Shown: positions 55,901 through 63,988, counted from the first letter of the stretch. The stretch: 64,000 nt of DNA from Flavobacterium sp. 140616W15 (GCF_003668995.1 NZ_CP033068.1:992001-1056000), one strand, 5' to 3'. Notes: a model not told the origin generated them from the sequence alone. A program made the numbers and translations.

Positions 55901-58900
55901 CAGGAGATTATAACTACCAATGGAGGAGTGCTGCAGTTTTGGCTGGTCCTTATACTGATATAGCAGGAGCTAATTCGTCGAGTTATACAACCGTGGGATT
56001 GTCTCAAAATACATACTATCAGGTAGCTGTTTCAGATGCTACTCAAAGCTGCGGAGTGGCAACAATTTCAAGCAATGCTTCAATATTTGTTACTACAATT
56101 ACAACACAGCCTGTAACTCCTGCAGCTATTTGTGTTGGAGGAAGAGTAAATATAAGTGTAACAGCTTCATTAAATTCAGGAACAGGAACGCTTAGTTATC
56201 AATGGCAAAGTGATTCAGGTTCTGGATTCGTAGATGAAACTAATGCTACAGCTTCAACTGCTAATTTTATATCAGATGCTTTAGCTGGATCGACACAATT
56301 CAGATGTATAGTTACTTCATCTGCCACCAGTTGTACTTTAACTTCTAATTCGGTTACCGCAACTGTAGTTGCAGATCCAAGTATAACAGTACAGCCAACA
56401 GGAGCAACTATTTGTCCAGGAACTACTCATGACTTATCGGTAACGGCTTCAAACGGTACACCAGGTTTAACTTATCAATGGTTAAGCAGTACTGATAATA
56501 GCACATTTACTTCAATTGCAGGAGCCACTTTGGCTACTTATACAACGACAGCTTTAACACAGACAACTTATTATAAAGTTGAAGTTGCTTCCAGTGGCAA
56601 TGGTTGTAATACTATTACTTCAGCAACAGCTACTGTAACAGTATTGCCAGCTATTGTAATTACAACTCAACCGGTTGATGCTACTATTTGTAATGGTTCG
56701 ACAACTGCATTAAGTGTATCTGCTACAGGTGGATCAGGAGATTATAGCTACCAATGGAGGAGTGCTGCAGTTTTGGCTGGTCCTTATACTGATATAGCAG
56801 GAGCTAATTCGTCGAGTTATGCAACCGTGGGATTGTCTCAAAATACATACTATCAGGTAGCTGTTTCAGATGCTACTCAAAGCTGCGGAGTGGCAACAAT
56901 TTCAAGCAATGCTTCAATATTTGTTACTACAATTACAACACAGCCTGTAACTCCTGCAGCTATTTGTGTTGGAGGAACAGTAAATATAAGTGTAACAGCT
57001 TCATTAAATTCAGGAACAGGAACACTTAGTTATCAATGGCAAAGTGATTCAGGTTCTGGATTCGTAGATGAAACTAATGCTACAGCTTCAACTGCTAATT
57101 TTATATCAGATGCTTTAGCTGGATCGACACAATTCAGATGTATAGTTACTTCATCTGCCACAAATTGTACATTGATTTCGAATGCGGTTACGGCAAATGT
57201 AATTCCTGATCCTGTAATAACTCTTCAGCCAATTGGCAGTGATATTTGCGAAGGAGGAACTTTTGAAATGACATCTAGTGTTACAAATGGATCTGGAAAT
57301 TATAGCTATCAGTGGCAAAGATCTATGGACGGAAGTTCATGGGCTAATGTTACTGATGGTACAGGAGGGCTTACCAAAACTTATAGAACTGGAATTCTTG
57401 CAGAAAGTTTCTTTTATAGACTTCAGATTAGTAATTCAGGTACTGATTGTAACATATTGAATTCTAACGCTGTGAAAGTGGCTGTTTATGAATCTCCTTC
57501 TATTAATGTACAACCAATAGACGCTACTATATGTACAACTCAAACCTCTACCTTGTCTGTAAATGCTTCGGGAAACATTCCATCGGGTGTTTTATTGTAT
57601 CAGTGGCAGACAGCAGCAGCTTTAGCTGGACCTTTCTCTGATGTAGTTGATGGTTCAGGAAGTGAAACAGCATCTTATACTACGCCCGTTTATACCACAT
57701 CTGGAGATCGTTACTTTAGAGTTTTGATTTCGCAGTCACAATCAGGATGTCAAATGATTTCTGATCAGATTATTTTAAGTGTTGTTGACTTTCCTGTTGT
57801 TCCAGTAGGACAAATAACCAAAATGATTTCTTGTGACTCTGAATTTGGGACTATTACAATTTCTAACCCTTCTTTGGGATCAGGATACGAATATAGCATA
57901 GATGGACTTATTTTTCAAACCAGTAATGTTTTTGCTAGTCTAACGCCAGGAAATAAACAAATTTATGTTAGACGAACCGGATTAAATAATTGTGTTTCTG
58001 AAAGTACCTCATTCCTTTTGAATAACAGGATTTGTGCGATTAGCGAAACTTTTGCTTCCTTACCTGGTAATACGGGAGGAAGTACAGGTACACAAACTAT
58101 TTTAGATTCAGATTTACTAAATGGAATTATTTTGAATCCTGCGGATGTGATAGTCACAGTAGATTCTAAATCAAGCTATTTAATGTTTGATAATCAGACC
58201 AATAAAATAAGTATCGCTCCTGGGACACCAGCTGGTTTTTACACATTAACTTATACTATTTGTGAGAAAACAAATGTGATGAATTGTTCTACTGCGACGG
58301 AAACAATTGAAGTAACTGTAACAGATATTATTGCTAACGATGATATTAGCGATATTATTAATGGTTTGGATGGAGCAGATGATATCTTAAATGTTTTAAA
58401 TAATGATGTATTAGGAAATAGTGAACCTACTTTATCAGAGGTAAAAATTTCTGTAATCACACCAGCAGAAATCATAGAATCTCAAGAAGTGCCGGTTTTG
58501 GATCCTGTTACAGGATTAGTAAGTGTTCCAGCAGGCACTTCATCAGGAGTTTATACCATAGTATATGAAATTTGTGAAAATCTCAATGTAGCAAATTGTG
58601 ATCGTGCAACTGTTAAAGTCACAGTATTAGAACCGTCAATTACTTTGGTAAAACGTGGTATTTTTTCGGATACAAATGGAGATGGCTATGCGCAGCCTGG
58701 TGAGTTAATTAAATATTCATTTTTGATTACAAACACAGGGGGAATTGATTTGAGCAATGTAATTGTTACAGATCCAAAGGCGATTATAACAGGCAACCCA
58801 ATTGTAATCTTAAAAGCTGGTGAATCAAATGATACCAACTATGCAGGCTTTTATGTTTTAACTCTTGAAGATATTAATTCAGGATTAGTAGAAAACCAGG

Positions 58901-60093
58901 CTTTAGTAAGTTCTCAGACATCAAAAGGAACTATTATTGACAATTTATCAGATAGTGATGATCCGACATTATCAGGAAAGAACGATCCAACAATAACGAA
59001 ACTACCTCAAAGACCGGAGTTGAAATTATTGAAAAAAGGAATATATGAGGATGCTAATAATGATGGTGTTGTAAATGTAGGAGATCGTATTAATTATATT
59101 TTCAGAGTTATAAATACAGGAAATGTTACGATTAAAGACATTACAGTATCGGATCCTATGGTTACAGTTTTAGGTGGGCCAATTTCATCACTTGATCCTT
59201 TAGCTTTTGATTCAAAAACTTTCACGGCTAGGTATTCACTTACGCAGGATGATATTGATCTGGGTGCTGTATATAATTTGGCTTTTGTTAATGGAATAGC
59301 TCCAAATGGAAAAGATGTTGACAATGATTCTGAAGATGAATCGCCATTATCTCCAAATGATATATTGTATATATTAAGCTGTCCAAAATGTACAGTTACT
59401 GCTTTAAAACAAAAATCAGCTATTGCCTTAATTAAAACAGCCGTGTTTAATGATGAAAATAAAAACGGAAATGCTGAAGCAGGTGAAACTATCTCTTATA
59501 ATTTTGTAGTAACAAATACAGGAAATGTAAGATTGCAAAATATTACCATTAAGGATCCTCTTCCTGGAATTGTTATAAATGGTGGCCCAATATCTCTAGC
59601 TCCCGGAGAAAGTGATAGTACATCTTTTAGAGGTGTTTATGTAATAAAACAAAGTGATATCAATGCGGGAAAAGTTTCCAATCAGGCTTTTGTAACTGGA
59701 GAGAATCCTTTAAGAGTTATTGTAACTGATGCTTCTGATGATACTGACAACCTAGGAGATAATCCAACAATTTTAACATTATCAGGCTGCACAATAACAA
59801 TTTTTAATGCGATGTCTGCAAATGGAGATTCTAAGAATGAACGATTTTACATCCAGGGCATCGAATGTTATCCGGACAATACTGTTGAGATTTACAATCG
59901 TTGGGGAATATTAGTATTCGATCGCGAAAATTATAATAACGAAGAGCGTGCCTTTAGAGGGATATCTGAAGGACGCACAACAGTGAAGCAATCGGATGGA
60001 TTACCAGATGGTACGTATTATTATATTCTAAAATATAAAGACACTGATTCCAATCCTTATCAGCAAGCAGGATATTTATACCTTACCAAATAA
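46987..60093 (+). CDS. Giant surface adhesin with PKD-like and Ig-like arrays and T9SS type B C-terminal domain
   Basis: This protein of about 4368 residues has a signal peptide (about 1-30, ending NLSFSQ). About fifteen PKD-like modules of roughly 80-90 residues follow (to about residue 1455), each with a pattern such as AGPDQTICN, then TGTGSWS and a conserved 'W' core. Next is a set of Ig-like modules marked by YQWQ (about 1460-3600), most of it in a nearly identical tandem array. After a linker come three DUF11-type modules (ITLVKRGIFSDTNGDGYAQPG and relatives, about 3890-4260). The gliding-motility-type C-terminal domain (VEIYNRWGILVFDRENYNN ... LPDGTYYYILKYKD, about 4272-4368) is the type B T9SS sorting signal. 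It is therefore exported through the outer membrane and likely used for adhesion or motility. I start at ATG 46987; a TTG at 46981 is also in frame. The sprF-like gene follows after 61 bases. Confidence 0.93.
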   Translation: MKLFYSFLNFRILKFVLVFFLFLPNLSFSQNCTVNANVDTDVCPGNNNNLPIGDFMLVGTANASVGTYLSPPKWTQIGGSAVQIVDPNALQTIVRGGVPGNTYRFRLSAKCADGYTVFDDVSVRILPITVANAGEDKTYCQGTYNLAGNTLKSGETGIWGIVGGNGAGINIINPGSNNSSITVSGNSTGSTTLRWTITNSSGDCATFDDVIISTLGGIQPVTAGSDINLSNCYSATQSANLNGSFGGNSPGQQQGTWTVVSGPNIPSFENANNNKTTVNGLSEGTYVLRWTVAGKCANGADEITITVPPPTADVTNLKNEDLYFCDGRTSIVLQGTVPLYVNETVQWSQIGGPSAVIGNPTASSTPISGMSSFGLYTFAYTLTNNTTSCVQTGIYKVNLEQGISLSGGVDQRLACNISTAIIPITTTGSGKMSWSIIDGPSNPAYPIYPTPSIDLSTNSLTVSNLEIAGTYVVRIVKVPNSGSQCVTVTDDIAIVISQPTLGSNAGTLQNLACNLTTTSLAGNIPSVGKGKWSQVSGPSTVVFADANDAETIVSSLVNGRYKFRWTISGGADCDITQSTVDVVVASDLPTTANAGNNQSTCYGTPVQLQGNPTISTETGIWTVSPDAEVNISNLNDPNAIATGLAQGTTYTFTWTIANGCGSSSDTVDIVTNNTQGSNANAGLDQCLEVGTISTSLSADNPSSGTGLWTKISGPAAVITNPSLYNTTVTGLNNGDYEFKWTVSNAGCKTTEDTVAITIAPAITVAQAGNDQNVCGTSVTVTGNTPAPGETGLWEFVSGGDGPVIINPSSPTTTITGFTSGSWVYKWTISRGACTASSDLVKFNVDEAPSPAVAGPDQTICNQTTITLAATAPAVGTGIWSLISGPNSPVFSDLKSATSNLSGLISGEYILQWKTSNGFSCPSNKAQVKIKVTEVADAGSDYSTCLQGSLPLVGNNGSIGTWNYVSGGSTPPVVTQTGSNSASVTTLSIGTYVFRYTIAAQGLCPESFDDVSVKISGDVTIPPNAGVDQSICSADLTVQQIQLAADAPQTGTIGKWTVLAGPSGGSFSDDTNPNAVYMNPGFGVYVFNWTVSAGTCSSSDQVRVEYWAEPSPAIPEANNAICGSTTELTATPPLSGTGKWAQVSGPTTAIFSSQISPNTTVSNLTQTGGVYVFSWTVSNGPICASKTNNVTITVTADLTTPIAGPDQTICIADTALLAANIITVGTGEWSIISGQTGSFSNTASPSSTFTPDVAGTYILRWTSRNLSCTFFDDMTLIVNSLPSASNAGTPFSVCQFEALNLNANVPTVGTGLWTQFSGPTQAVFKDATSPSTSVLGTESGIYVFEWTISNGTCASSSSTVAVTIDELPSLAVAGLDQTICNASTAVLNGNSPSTGTGSWSFVINAGNTAVIANPNDYNTTVSNISTGITRLKWTIISGSCTPYSDEVNINKPLDLTISDLVSESIICQGGTLVLNTTPSGSLTPYSYQWQVSANGISGWSDLPGQSNSSYTTGSSLPIGEYFYRVNVSNSCTQVTSNTAKLTIISDPVVTLQPVGNTICSGATHTMSVAAITTNPSAGTLSYQWQSSVNGTSWANVSGGIGANTASYTTRVLTSNLYYRVRIFQSASGCEIFSDSARVFVTTITAQPTAPAAICVGGTVSMSVTASLNGGSGSLTYQWQSDSGSGFVNETNATATTTNFISDALLASTQFRCIVTSSTTNCTLTSNMVTANVVVDPNITVQPTGAVICTGGTRLLSVTATGGTPGLNYQWFTSTDNNAFTLIVGATSATYTTPVLTQTTYYRVDVGASGNGCGLVTSNSVEVLVIPDPLINTQPVGNTICSGATHTMSVAATTTDLSAGTLSYQWQSSVNGTSWANVSGGTGSNTASYTTGALISNLYYRVRIFQSTSGCETFSNSARVFVTTITTQPVTPAAICVGGTVNMSVTASLNTGAGTLSYQWQSDSGSGFVNETNATATTANFISDALARSTQFRCVVTSSTTNCTLTSNVVTANVVVDPNITVQPTGAVICTGGTRLLSVTATGGTPGLNYQWFTSTDNNAFTLIVGATSATYTTPVLTQTTYYRVDVGASGNGCGLVTSNSVEVLVIPDPLINTQPVGNTICSGATHTMSVAATTTDLSVGTLSYQWQSSVNGTSWANVSGGTGSNTASYTTGALMSNLYYRVRIFQSTSGCETFSNSARVFVTTITTQPVTPAAICVGGTVNMSVTASLNTGAGTLSYQWQSDSGSGFVDETNATASTANFISDALAGSTQFRCVVTSSATSCTLTSNSVTATVVADPSITVQPTGATICPGTTHDLSVTASNGTPGLTYQWLSSTDNSTFTSIAGATSATYTTTALTQTTYYKVEVASSGNGCNTITSATATVTVLPAIVIATQPVDATICNGSTTALSVSATGGSGDYNYQWRSAAVLAGPYTDIAGANSSSYTTVGLSQNTYYQVAVSDATQSCGVATISSNASVFVTTITTQPVTPAAICVGGTVNISVTASLNTGAGTLSYQWQSDSGSGFVDETNATASTANFISDALAGSTQFRCIVTSSATSCTLTSNSVTATVVADPSITVQPTGATICPGTTHDLLVTASNGTPGLTYQWLSSTDNSTFTSIAGATLATYTTNALTQTTYYKVEVAASGNGCNTITSATATVTVLPAIVIATQPVDATICNGSTTALSVSATGGSGDYNYQWRSATVLAGPYTDIAGANSSSYTTVGLSQNTYYQVAVSDATQSCGVATISSNASVFVTTITTQPVTPAAICVGGTVNISVTASLNTGAGTLSYQWQSDSGSGFVDETNATASTANFISDALAGSTQFRCIVTSSATSCTLTSNSVTATVVADPSITVQPIGATICPGTTHDLLVTASNGTPGLTYQWLSSTDNSTFTSIAGATLATYTTNALTQTTYYKVEVAASGNGCNTITSATATVTVLPAIVIATQPVDATICNGSTTALSVSATGGSGDYNYQWRSAAVLAGPYTDIAGANSSSYTTVGLSQNTYYQVAVSDATQSCGVATISSNASIFVTTITTQPVTPAAICVGGRVNISVTASLNSGTGTLSYQWQSDSGSGFVDETNATASTANFISDALAGSTQFRCIVTSSATSCTLTSNSVTATVVADPSITVQPTGATICPGTTHDLSVTASNGTPGLTYQWLSSTDNSTFTSIAGATLATYTTTALTQTTYYKVEVASSGNGCNTITSATATVTVLPAIVITTQPVDATICNGSTTALSVSATGGSGDYSYQWRSAAVLAGPYTDIAGANSSSYATVGLSQNTYYQVAVSDATQSCGVATISSNASIFVTTITTQPVTPAAICVGGTVNISVTASLNSGTGTLSYQWQSDSGSGFVDETNATASTANFISDALAGSTQFRCIVTSSATNCTLISNAVTANVIPDPVITLQPIGSDICEGGTFEMTSSVTNGSGNYSYQWQRSMDGSSWANVTDGTGGLTKTYRTGILAESFFYRLQISNSGTDCNILNSNAVKVAVYESPSINVQPIDATICTTQTSTLSVNASGNIPSGVLLYQWQTAAALAGPFSDVVDGSGSETASYTTPVYTTSGDRYFRVLISQSQSGCQMISDQIILSVVDFPVVPVGQITKMISCDSEFGTITISNPSLGSGYEYSIDGLIFQTSNVFASLTPGNKQIYVRRTGLNNCVSESTSFLLNNRICAISETFASLPGNTGGSTGTQTILDSDLLNGIILNPADVIVTVDSKSSYLMFDNQTNKISIAPGTPAGFYTLTYTICEKTNVMNCSTATETIEVTVTDIIANDDISDIINGLDGADDILNVLNNDVLGNSEPTLSEVKISVITPAEIIESQEVPVLDPVTGLVSVPAGTSSGVYTIVYEICENLNVANCDRATVKVTVLEPSITLVKRGIFSDTNGDGYAQPGELIKYSFLITNTGGIDLSNVIVTDPKAIITGNPIVILKAGESNDTNYAGFYVLTLEDINSGLVENQALVSSQTSKGTIIDNLSDSDDPTLSGKNDPTITKLPQRPELKLLKKGIYEDANNDGVVNVGDRINYIFRVINTGNVTIKDITVSDPMVTVLGGPISSLDPLAFDSKTFTARYSLTQDDIDLGAVYNLAFVNGIAPNGKDVDNDSEDESPLSPNDILYILSCPKCTVTALKQKSAIALIKTAVFNDENKNGNAEAGETISYNFVVTNTGNVRLQNITIKDPLPGIVINGGPISLAPGESDSTSFRGVYVIKQSDINAGKVSNQAFVTGENPLRVIVTDASDDTDNLGDNPTILTLSGCTITIFNAMSANGDSKNERFYIQGIECYPDNTVEIYNRWGILVFDRENYNNEERAFRGISEGRTTVKQSDGLPDGTYYYILKYKDTDSNPYQQAGYLYLTK
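51625..57190 (+). repeat. Tandem array of Ig-like superunits in the adhesin (period 843 then 834 bp)
   Basis: A marker word (VTTITTQP) starts at 51901, 52744, 53587, 54421, 55255, 56089 and 56923. The distances are 843, 843, 834, 834, 834 and 834 bases, all multiples of three (281 and 278 codons). Each superunit has three Ig-like modules, so the array has about twenty. The last four superunits differ from one another by only a few bases by eye. This is recent duplication with homogenisation. Confidence 0.93.
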
Positions 60094-60110
60094 TAGTTAA
60101 AACAAATTGA

Positions 60111-60139
60111 AATGGCTTAGTCTAAAGAGCTAAGCCATT
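60111..60139 (+). other. Stem-loop between adhesin and sprF-like gene
   Basis: The 10-bp perfect stem AATGGCTTAG/CTAAGCCATT has a 9-base loop. It lacks a T-run, so it is not a typical terminator. It lies 17 bases past the adhesin stop and 15 before the next start, and may be a processing or stability element within the transcript. Confidence 0.55.
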
Positions 60140-60154
60140 ATAAAAGAAAAATAG

Positions 60155-61060
60155 ATGAGAAAATTAGTTTTAGTTTTTACGTTTTTTTCCGCTGTGGGAT
60201 TTGCGCAACAAGACGCACAGTATACACAATACATGTATAACACCATTAATATAAACCCAGCATATGCGGGGTCAAGAGGAGCCATGAGTATTTTTGGTTT
60301 GTATCGAACCCAATGGGTCGGACTTGATGGAGCGCCAGAAACGAGCAGTTTCTCGTTAAATACACCAATAAACAATAGCAATCTTGGACTTGGAGTTTCA
60401 CTTGTAAACGATAAAATAGGGCCTACTAATGAGAACACTTTCTCTGCTGATTTATCTTATACAGTACCAACATCCGAAACATTCAAACTTTCCTTTGGAA
60501 TCAAAGGAACAGCAAATTTATTCAATCTGGATATAAATAAACTGAATCCAGAACATAAGGGGGACCCACAATTTCAAGACTTGAGGAATAAATTCTCACC
60601 AAATATTGGAGCGGGAGTGTACTGGCATTCAGATAAAGCTTACATCGGGTTATCAGTACCTAATTTCATCGAAACGACAAGGTACAGTGATAATGATTAT
60701 GCTATTTTAAAGGATAAGATCAATTACTATCTGATAGCTGGTTATGTATTCGATTTAGATCCTTATATCAAATTCAAACCTGCAGTACTTACTAAAATGG
60801 TTGAAGGTGCCCCTTTGCAGGTTGATCTTTCGGCAAACTTTATGTTTAATGATAAATTTACAATAGGATTAGCCTATAGATGGAGTGCGGCGTTAAGTGC
60901 GATGGCGGGATTTCAGGTTACTGATGGACTATTCATAGGTTATGCTTATGACCGTGAAACGACAAGATTGAATAATTATAATTCAGGTTCACATGAGATA
61001 TTCCTGCGATTCGAATTTTTAAATAATTATAGCCGAATAACCTCACCAAGATTCTTCTAA
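60155..61060 (+). CDS. PorP/SprF-family T9SS outer-membrane protein
   Basis: This is a 301-residue protein with a signal peptide (MRKLVLVFTFFSAVGFAQ) and a beta-barrel pattern. The PorP/SprF opening QYTQYMYNTININPAYAGSR and the RTQWVGLDGAPE motif are clear. The end (EIFLRFEFLNNYSRITSPRFF) has an aromatic terminal strand. Members act with type B secreted proteins, needed for their export or attachment. It lies 61 bases downstream of the adhesin, so it is its likely dedicated partner. It is followed by the PD40-OmpA gene after 12 bases. Confidence 0.95.
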   Translation: MRKLVLVFTFFSAVGFAQQDAQYTQYMYNTININPAYAGSRGAMSIFGLYRTQWVGLDGAPETSSFSLNTPINNSNLGLGVSLVNDKIGPTNENTFSADLSYTVPTSETFKLSFGIKGTANLFNLDINKLNPEHKGDPQFQDLRNKFSPNIGAGVYWHSDKAYIGLSVPNFIETTRYSDNDYAILKDKINYYLIAGYVFDLDPYIKFKPAVLTKMVEGAPLQVDLSANFMFNDKFTIGLAYRWSAALSAMAGFQVTDGLFIGYAYDRETTRLNNYNSGSHEIFLRFEFLNNYSRITSPRFF

Positions 61061-61072
61061 ATTCTTCAAAAG

Positions 61073-63010
61073 ATGAAAATAAAATATATACTTTCCGCCA
61101 TTTTAGTACTTGTGGTTCTAAAAGGAAGTGCGCAAAAAGCAAGTCAGAATAAAGCAGATAAAGAATATACCCAATATGCTTATATTGATGCAATTGAAAC
61201 CTACGAAAAAGTTGCCGAAAAAGGATATAAGAACGAGGAAATGTTTCAGAGATTAGGTAATGCTTATTATTTTAACGGAGAATTAATCAAGGCTGCCAAA
61301 TGGTATGATGCCCTTTTTGCAATGAATGCTGAGCAGGAACCTGAGTACTATTATCGTTATGCACAAACTTTGAAAGCAACAGAAGATTATCCCAAAGCAG
61401 ATAAAACCCTAGAGACTTTCAACAAAAAAATAAAGACTGATAAAAGAGGTATATTATTCGAAAATAATAAAAATTATCTGGAGCAGATAAAAGCCAATTC
61501 AGGAAGATTCGAAATAGCTAATGCTGGAATTAACTCTACACAAACCGATTATGGAAGCACTTTTTATAACAATAAAGTTATATTTGCATCAGCCAGAGAT
61601 ACAGGAGGTATAGCAAAAAAGACATTTAAATGGACTAATAAATCTTTTACTAATCTGTACTCAGCCGAATTAAAAGCTGATGGAACATTAGGAAAACCGG
61701 AACGATTTGAAAAGAAAATCAATTCAAAATTCAATGAATCTACGCCCGTTTTTACAAAAGATGGAAAAACAATGTACTTTACAAGAAACAATTATCTGGA
61801 TGGAAAAAGAGGAAAGGACGATCAGAAAATTACATTATTAAAGCTGTATAAGGCTGAATTTTTAAATGGAAAATGGATTAATATTACTGAGTTACCTTTT
61901 AATAGCGATCGGTACAGCACGGCTCATCCGGCTTTAAGTGTGGATGAAAAGAAACTGTATTTTGCATCAGATATGCCGGGAACGCTTGGTCAATCGGATT
62001 TGTATAGTGTAACTATTAATAGTGACGGAAGTTTTGATACGCCTAAAAACTTGGGAGCCGCAATAAATACCGAAGGAAGAGAAACTTTTCCTTTTATATC
62101 CGCAGATAATGAGCTGTATTTTGCCAGCGACGGACGACCAGGTTTGGGTGGATTAGATGTATTTGTGGTGACAATTAATAATAATGATAGTTTTCCTGAA
62201 GTACAAAATATTGGTGCCCCGATAAACAGTAATAAGGATGATTTTGCTTTTATCATTAACAACGAAACCAAAGAGGGATTCTTTTCGTCAAACAGAGAAG
62301 GCGGTATAGGCAACGATGATATTTACAAGCTCACTGAAACAAGAAAATTACTATGTGAGCAAAAATTGAAAGCAATTGTTGTTGACCAGGAAAACAATAA
62401 GGTACTTGATAATGCCAAAATTACCCTGTTGGATGAAGAATTTAAAATCATAGACGAAGTTGTAACAGGAGTAGATGGAAGTTATAGCTTCACAGTAAAT
62501 TGTAACGCAACTTACCATGTAAGAGCTGCGAAGCAAGATTATGAAACCAAAGAAATTCCAGTAATAATAAAAGCTGAAACAGGTGAAAAAAGCCTAACAA
62601 TAGTACTAGAAAAAAGAATCAAAACAATAGGTGTAGGAACTGATCTGGCTAAAACGCTTAATATTCCGATTATCTATTTTGATTTGGATAAATCCTATAT
62701 TCGAAAAGATGCAGCTTTTGAACTGGAGAAAATACTAGCGGTAATGAAACAATATCCAAAGTTAAAAATTGATGTTCGTTCGCATACTGATAGCCGTCAA
62801 ACTGCCGCATATAACATTGCCTTATCTAACAGAAGAGCCAAAGCAACCATACAATGGTTAATTAAAAATGGTATTGCACCAAACCGATTAACCGGAACAG
62901 GATATGGAGAGAGTCAGCTTAGAAATAACTGTTCCGATGGAGTCGATTGTACAGAGTCTGAGCATCAATTAAATAGGAGAAGTGAATTTATAATTATTGC
63001 TATGGAATAA
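61073..63010 (+). CDS. PD40/TPR OmpA-family protein (PorE-like)
   Basis: The 645-residue protein has a signal peptide (about 1-20) and TPR-like helices (about 25-130, YIDAIETYEKVAEKGYKNEE). A beta-propeller of PD40-type repeats follows (about 150-420, STPVFTKDGKTMYFTRNN, KLYFASDMPGTLGQSDLYSV, ELYFASDGRPGLGGLDVF and EGFFSSNREGGIGNDDIYKL). A CarboxypepD_reg-like domain comes next (about 425-510), then a C-terminal OmpA domain (IIYFDLDKSYIRKDA, VRSHTDSRQTAAYN, LSNRRAKA). It would link the secreted adhesin or SprF to peptidoglycan. Similar proteins (PorE-like) accompany SprF genes in Flavobacteriia. Confidence 0.93.
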   Translation: MKIKYILSAILVLVVLKGSAQKASQNKADKEYTQYAYIDAIETYEKVAEKGYKNEEMFQRLGNAYYFNGELIKAAKWYDALFAMNAEQEPEYYYRYAQTLKATEDYPKADKTLETFNKKIKTDKRGILFENNKNYLEQIKANSGRFEIANAGINSTQTDYGSTFYNNKVIFASARDTGGIAKKTFKWTNKSFTNLYSAELKADGTLGKPERFEKKINSKFNESTPVFTKDGKTMYFTRNNYLDGKRGKDDQKITLLKLYKAEFLNGKWINITELPFNSDRYSTAHPALSVDEKKLYFASDMPGTLGQSDLYSVTINSDGSFDTPKNLGAAINTEGRETFPFISADNELYFASDGRPGLGGLDVFVVTINNNDSFPEVQNIGAPINSNKDDFAFIINNETKEGFFSSNREGGIGNDDIYKLTETRKLLCEQKLKAIVVDQENNKVLDNAKITLLDEEFKIIDEVVTGVDGSYSFTVNCNATYHVRAAKQDYETKEIPVIIKAETGEKSLTIVLEKRIKTIGVGTDLAKTLNIPIIYFDLDKSYIRKDAAFELEKILAVMKQYPKLKIDVRSHTDSRQTAAYNIALSNRRAKATIQWLIKNGIAPNRLTGTGYGESQLRNNCSDGVDCTESEHQLNRRSEFIIIAME

Positions 63011-63064
63011 TACGAATCATAGAATAATAAGCAATAGAATTGTAATTTTTTACACTTTATAATT

Positions 63065-63100
63065 ACCACATAAAAACAACTGGAATTATTTTTATGTGGT
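63065..63100 (+). terminator. Stem-loop after the PD40-OmpA gene
   Basis: Perfect 12-bp arms ACCACATAAAAA and TTTTTATGTGGT have a 12-base loop, 54 bases past the stop. The downstream tail has few T, so terminator strength is uncertain. Confidence 0.6.
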
Positions 63101-63319
63101 ATTGTATTAAAATAAAGTGGCTTTTGTTGATATTTACAGTGGATATTTTTTACGACATAATAAGTGAGAATCTTGTTAAAACTCATAATTTTAAGATGTG
63201 TTACTAAAATGTTTAAATTTTGTAGGTAATAACATGATTTGATGTTAAATACTTTTTAGAATGTCTTATTTTAATTTTTATATTAACGTTCTAAGAGTGC
63301 AAAATTAAAAAGAATTAAA

Positions 63320-63568
63320 ATGAAAAAAGCCATCACACTTCAGATTAGAAAAGAGAAATAATCAGCAACAAACTTAATATAATAAAATTAAAAGGAAGTT
63401 TAATTTCAAAATGGATTTATAGATATAATTTATATTGATGATTGCGACGATGAATTTCATATCAATTCGTTTTCTATTTTAATTAAAAATAGAAATGAAG
63501 TTCATGAGTTCATTAACTCATTTATAGATAAAGTAGAACTTTCAGACATCATTACAATTTTCAATTAA
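63320..63568 (+). pseudogene. Broken small gene
   Basis: ATG at 63320 opens only 13 codons (MKKAITLQIRKEK). Other frames continue with KLNIIKLKGSLISKWIYRY, then with IDIIYIDDCDDEFHINSFS and SFIDKVELSDIITIF, to a stop at 63566-63568. The coding-like composition over three frames suggests a decayed gene of about 80 codons. I cannot name the family. The support is weak. Confidence 0.35.
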
Positions 63569-63687
63569 CAAATTTTATTTTCTGAGTTATTAATTTTTTA
63601 ATTTTACTGCTAAAAACGAAGTTTTAATAATTAGATATCTTGCTAAATTATTATAGTATTTATAACTTTAGTTAAAAGACAATTATT

Positions 63688-63988
63688 ATGAATATAAGCT
63701 TGATTGATTTTTCTGAGAATATACTTCACGTACTTACAAGAAATCCTAAAAAAAGTTATTCCTTAGAAGAACTTGCGAAAATTTCATTCCCTTTTTCTGT
63801 TGATTTTTGTGAAACGGCTAATGCATTTTTTTTTAAAGAAAAAACGATGCAAGAATATTAGATGCTTTAATATTGTTAAATGATGAAGGTTTAGTCAACT
63901 TAATTGTGCGAGTGGTGAAAGCTCAATAAGTATCAATGGATTGATGGAAATAAATAAAAAGGTTTATTCTAATCTAATTAACTTGTAA
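63688..63988 (+). pseudogene. Broken small gene with HTH-like start
   Basis: ATG at 63688 gives 57 codons, with LIDFSENILHVLTRNPKKSY and EELAKISFPFSVDFCETANA, then a stop near 63859. A shift after the T8 run near 63830 continues as KKNDARILDALILLNDEGLV and ends near 63927. Another shift continues SSISINGLMEINKKVYSNL to a stop at 63986-63988. Two frameshifts are needed, so it is probably decayed or carries read errors. The family is unknown. Confidence 0.4.
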
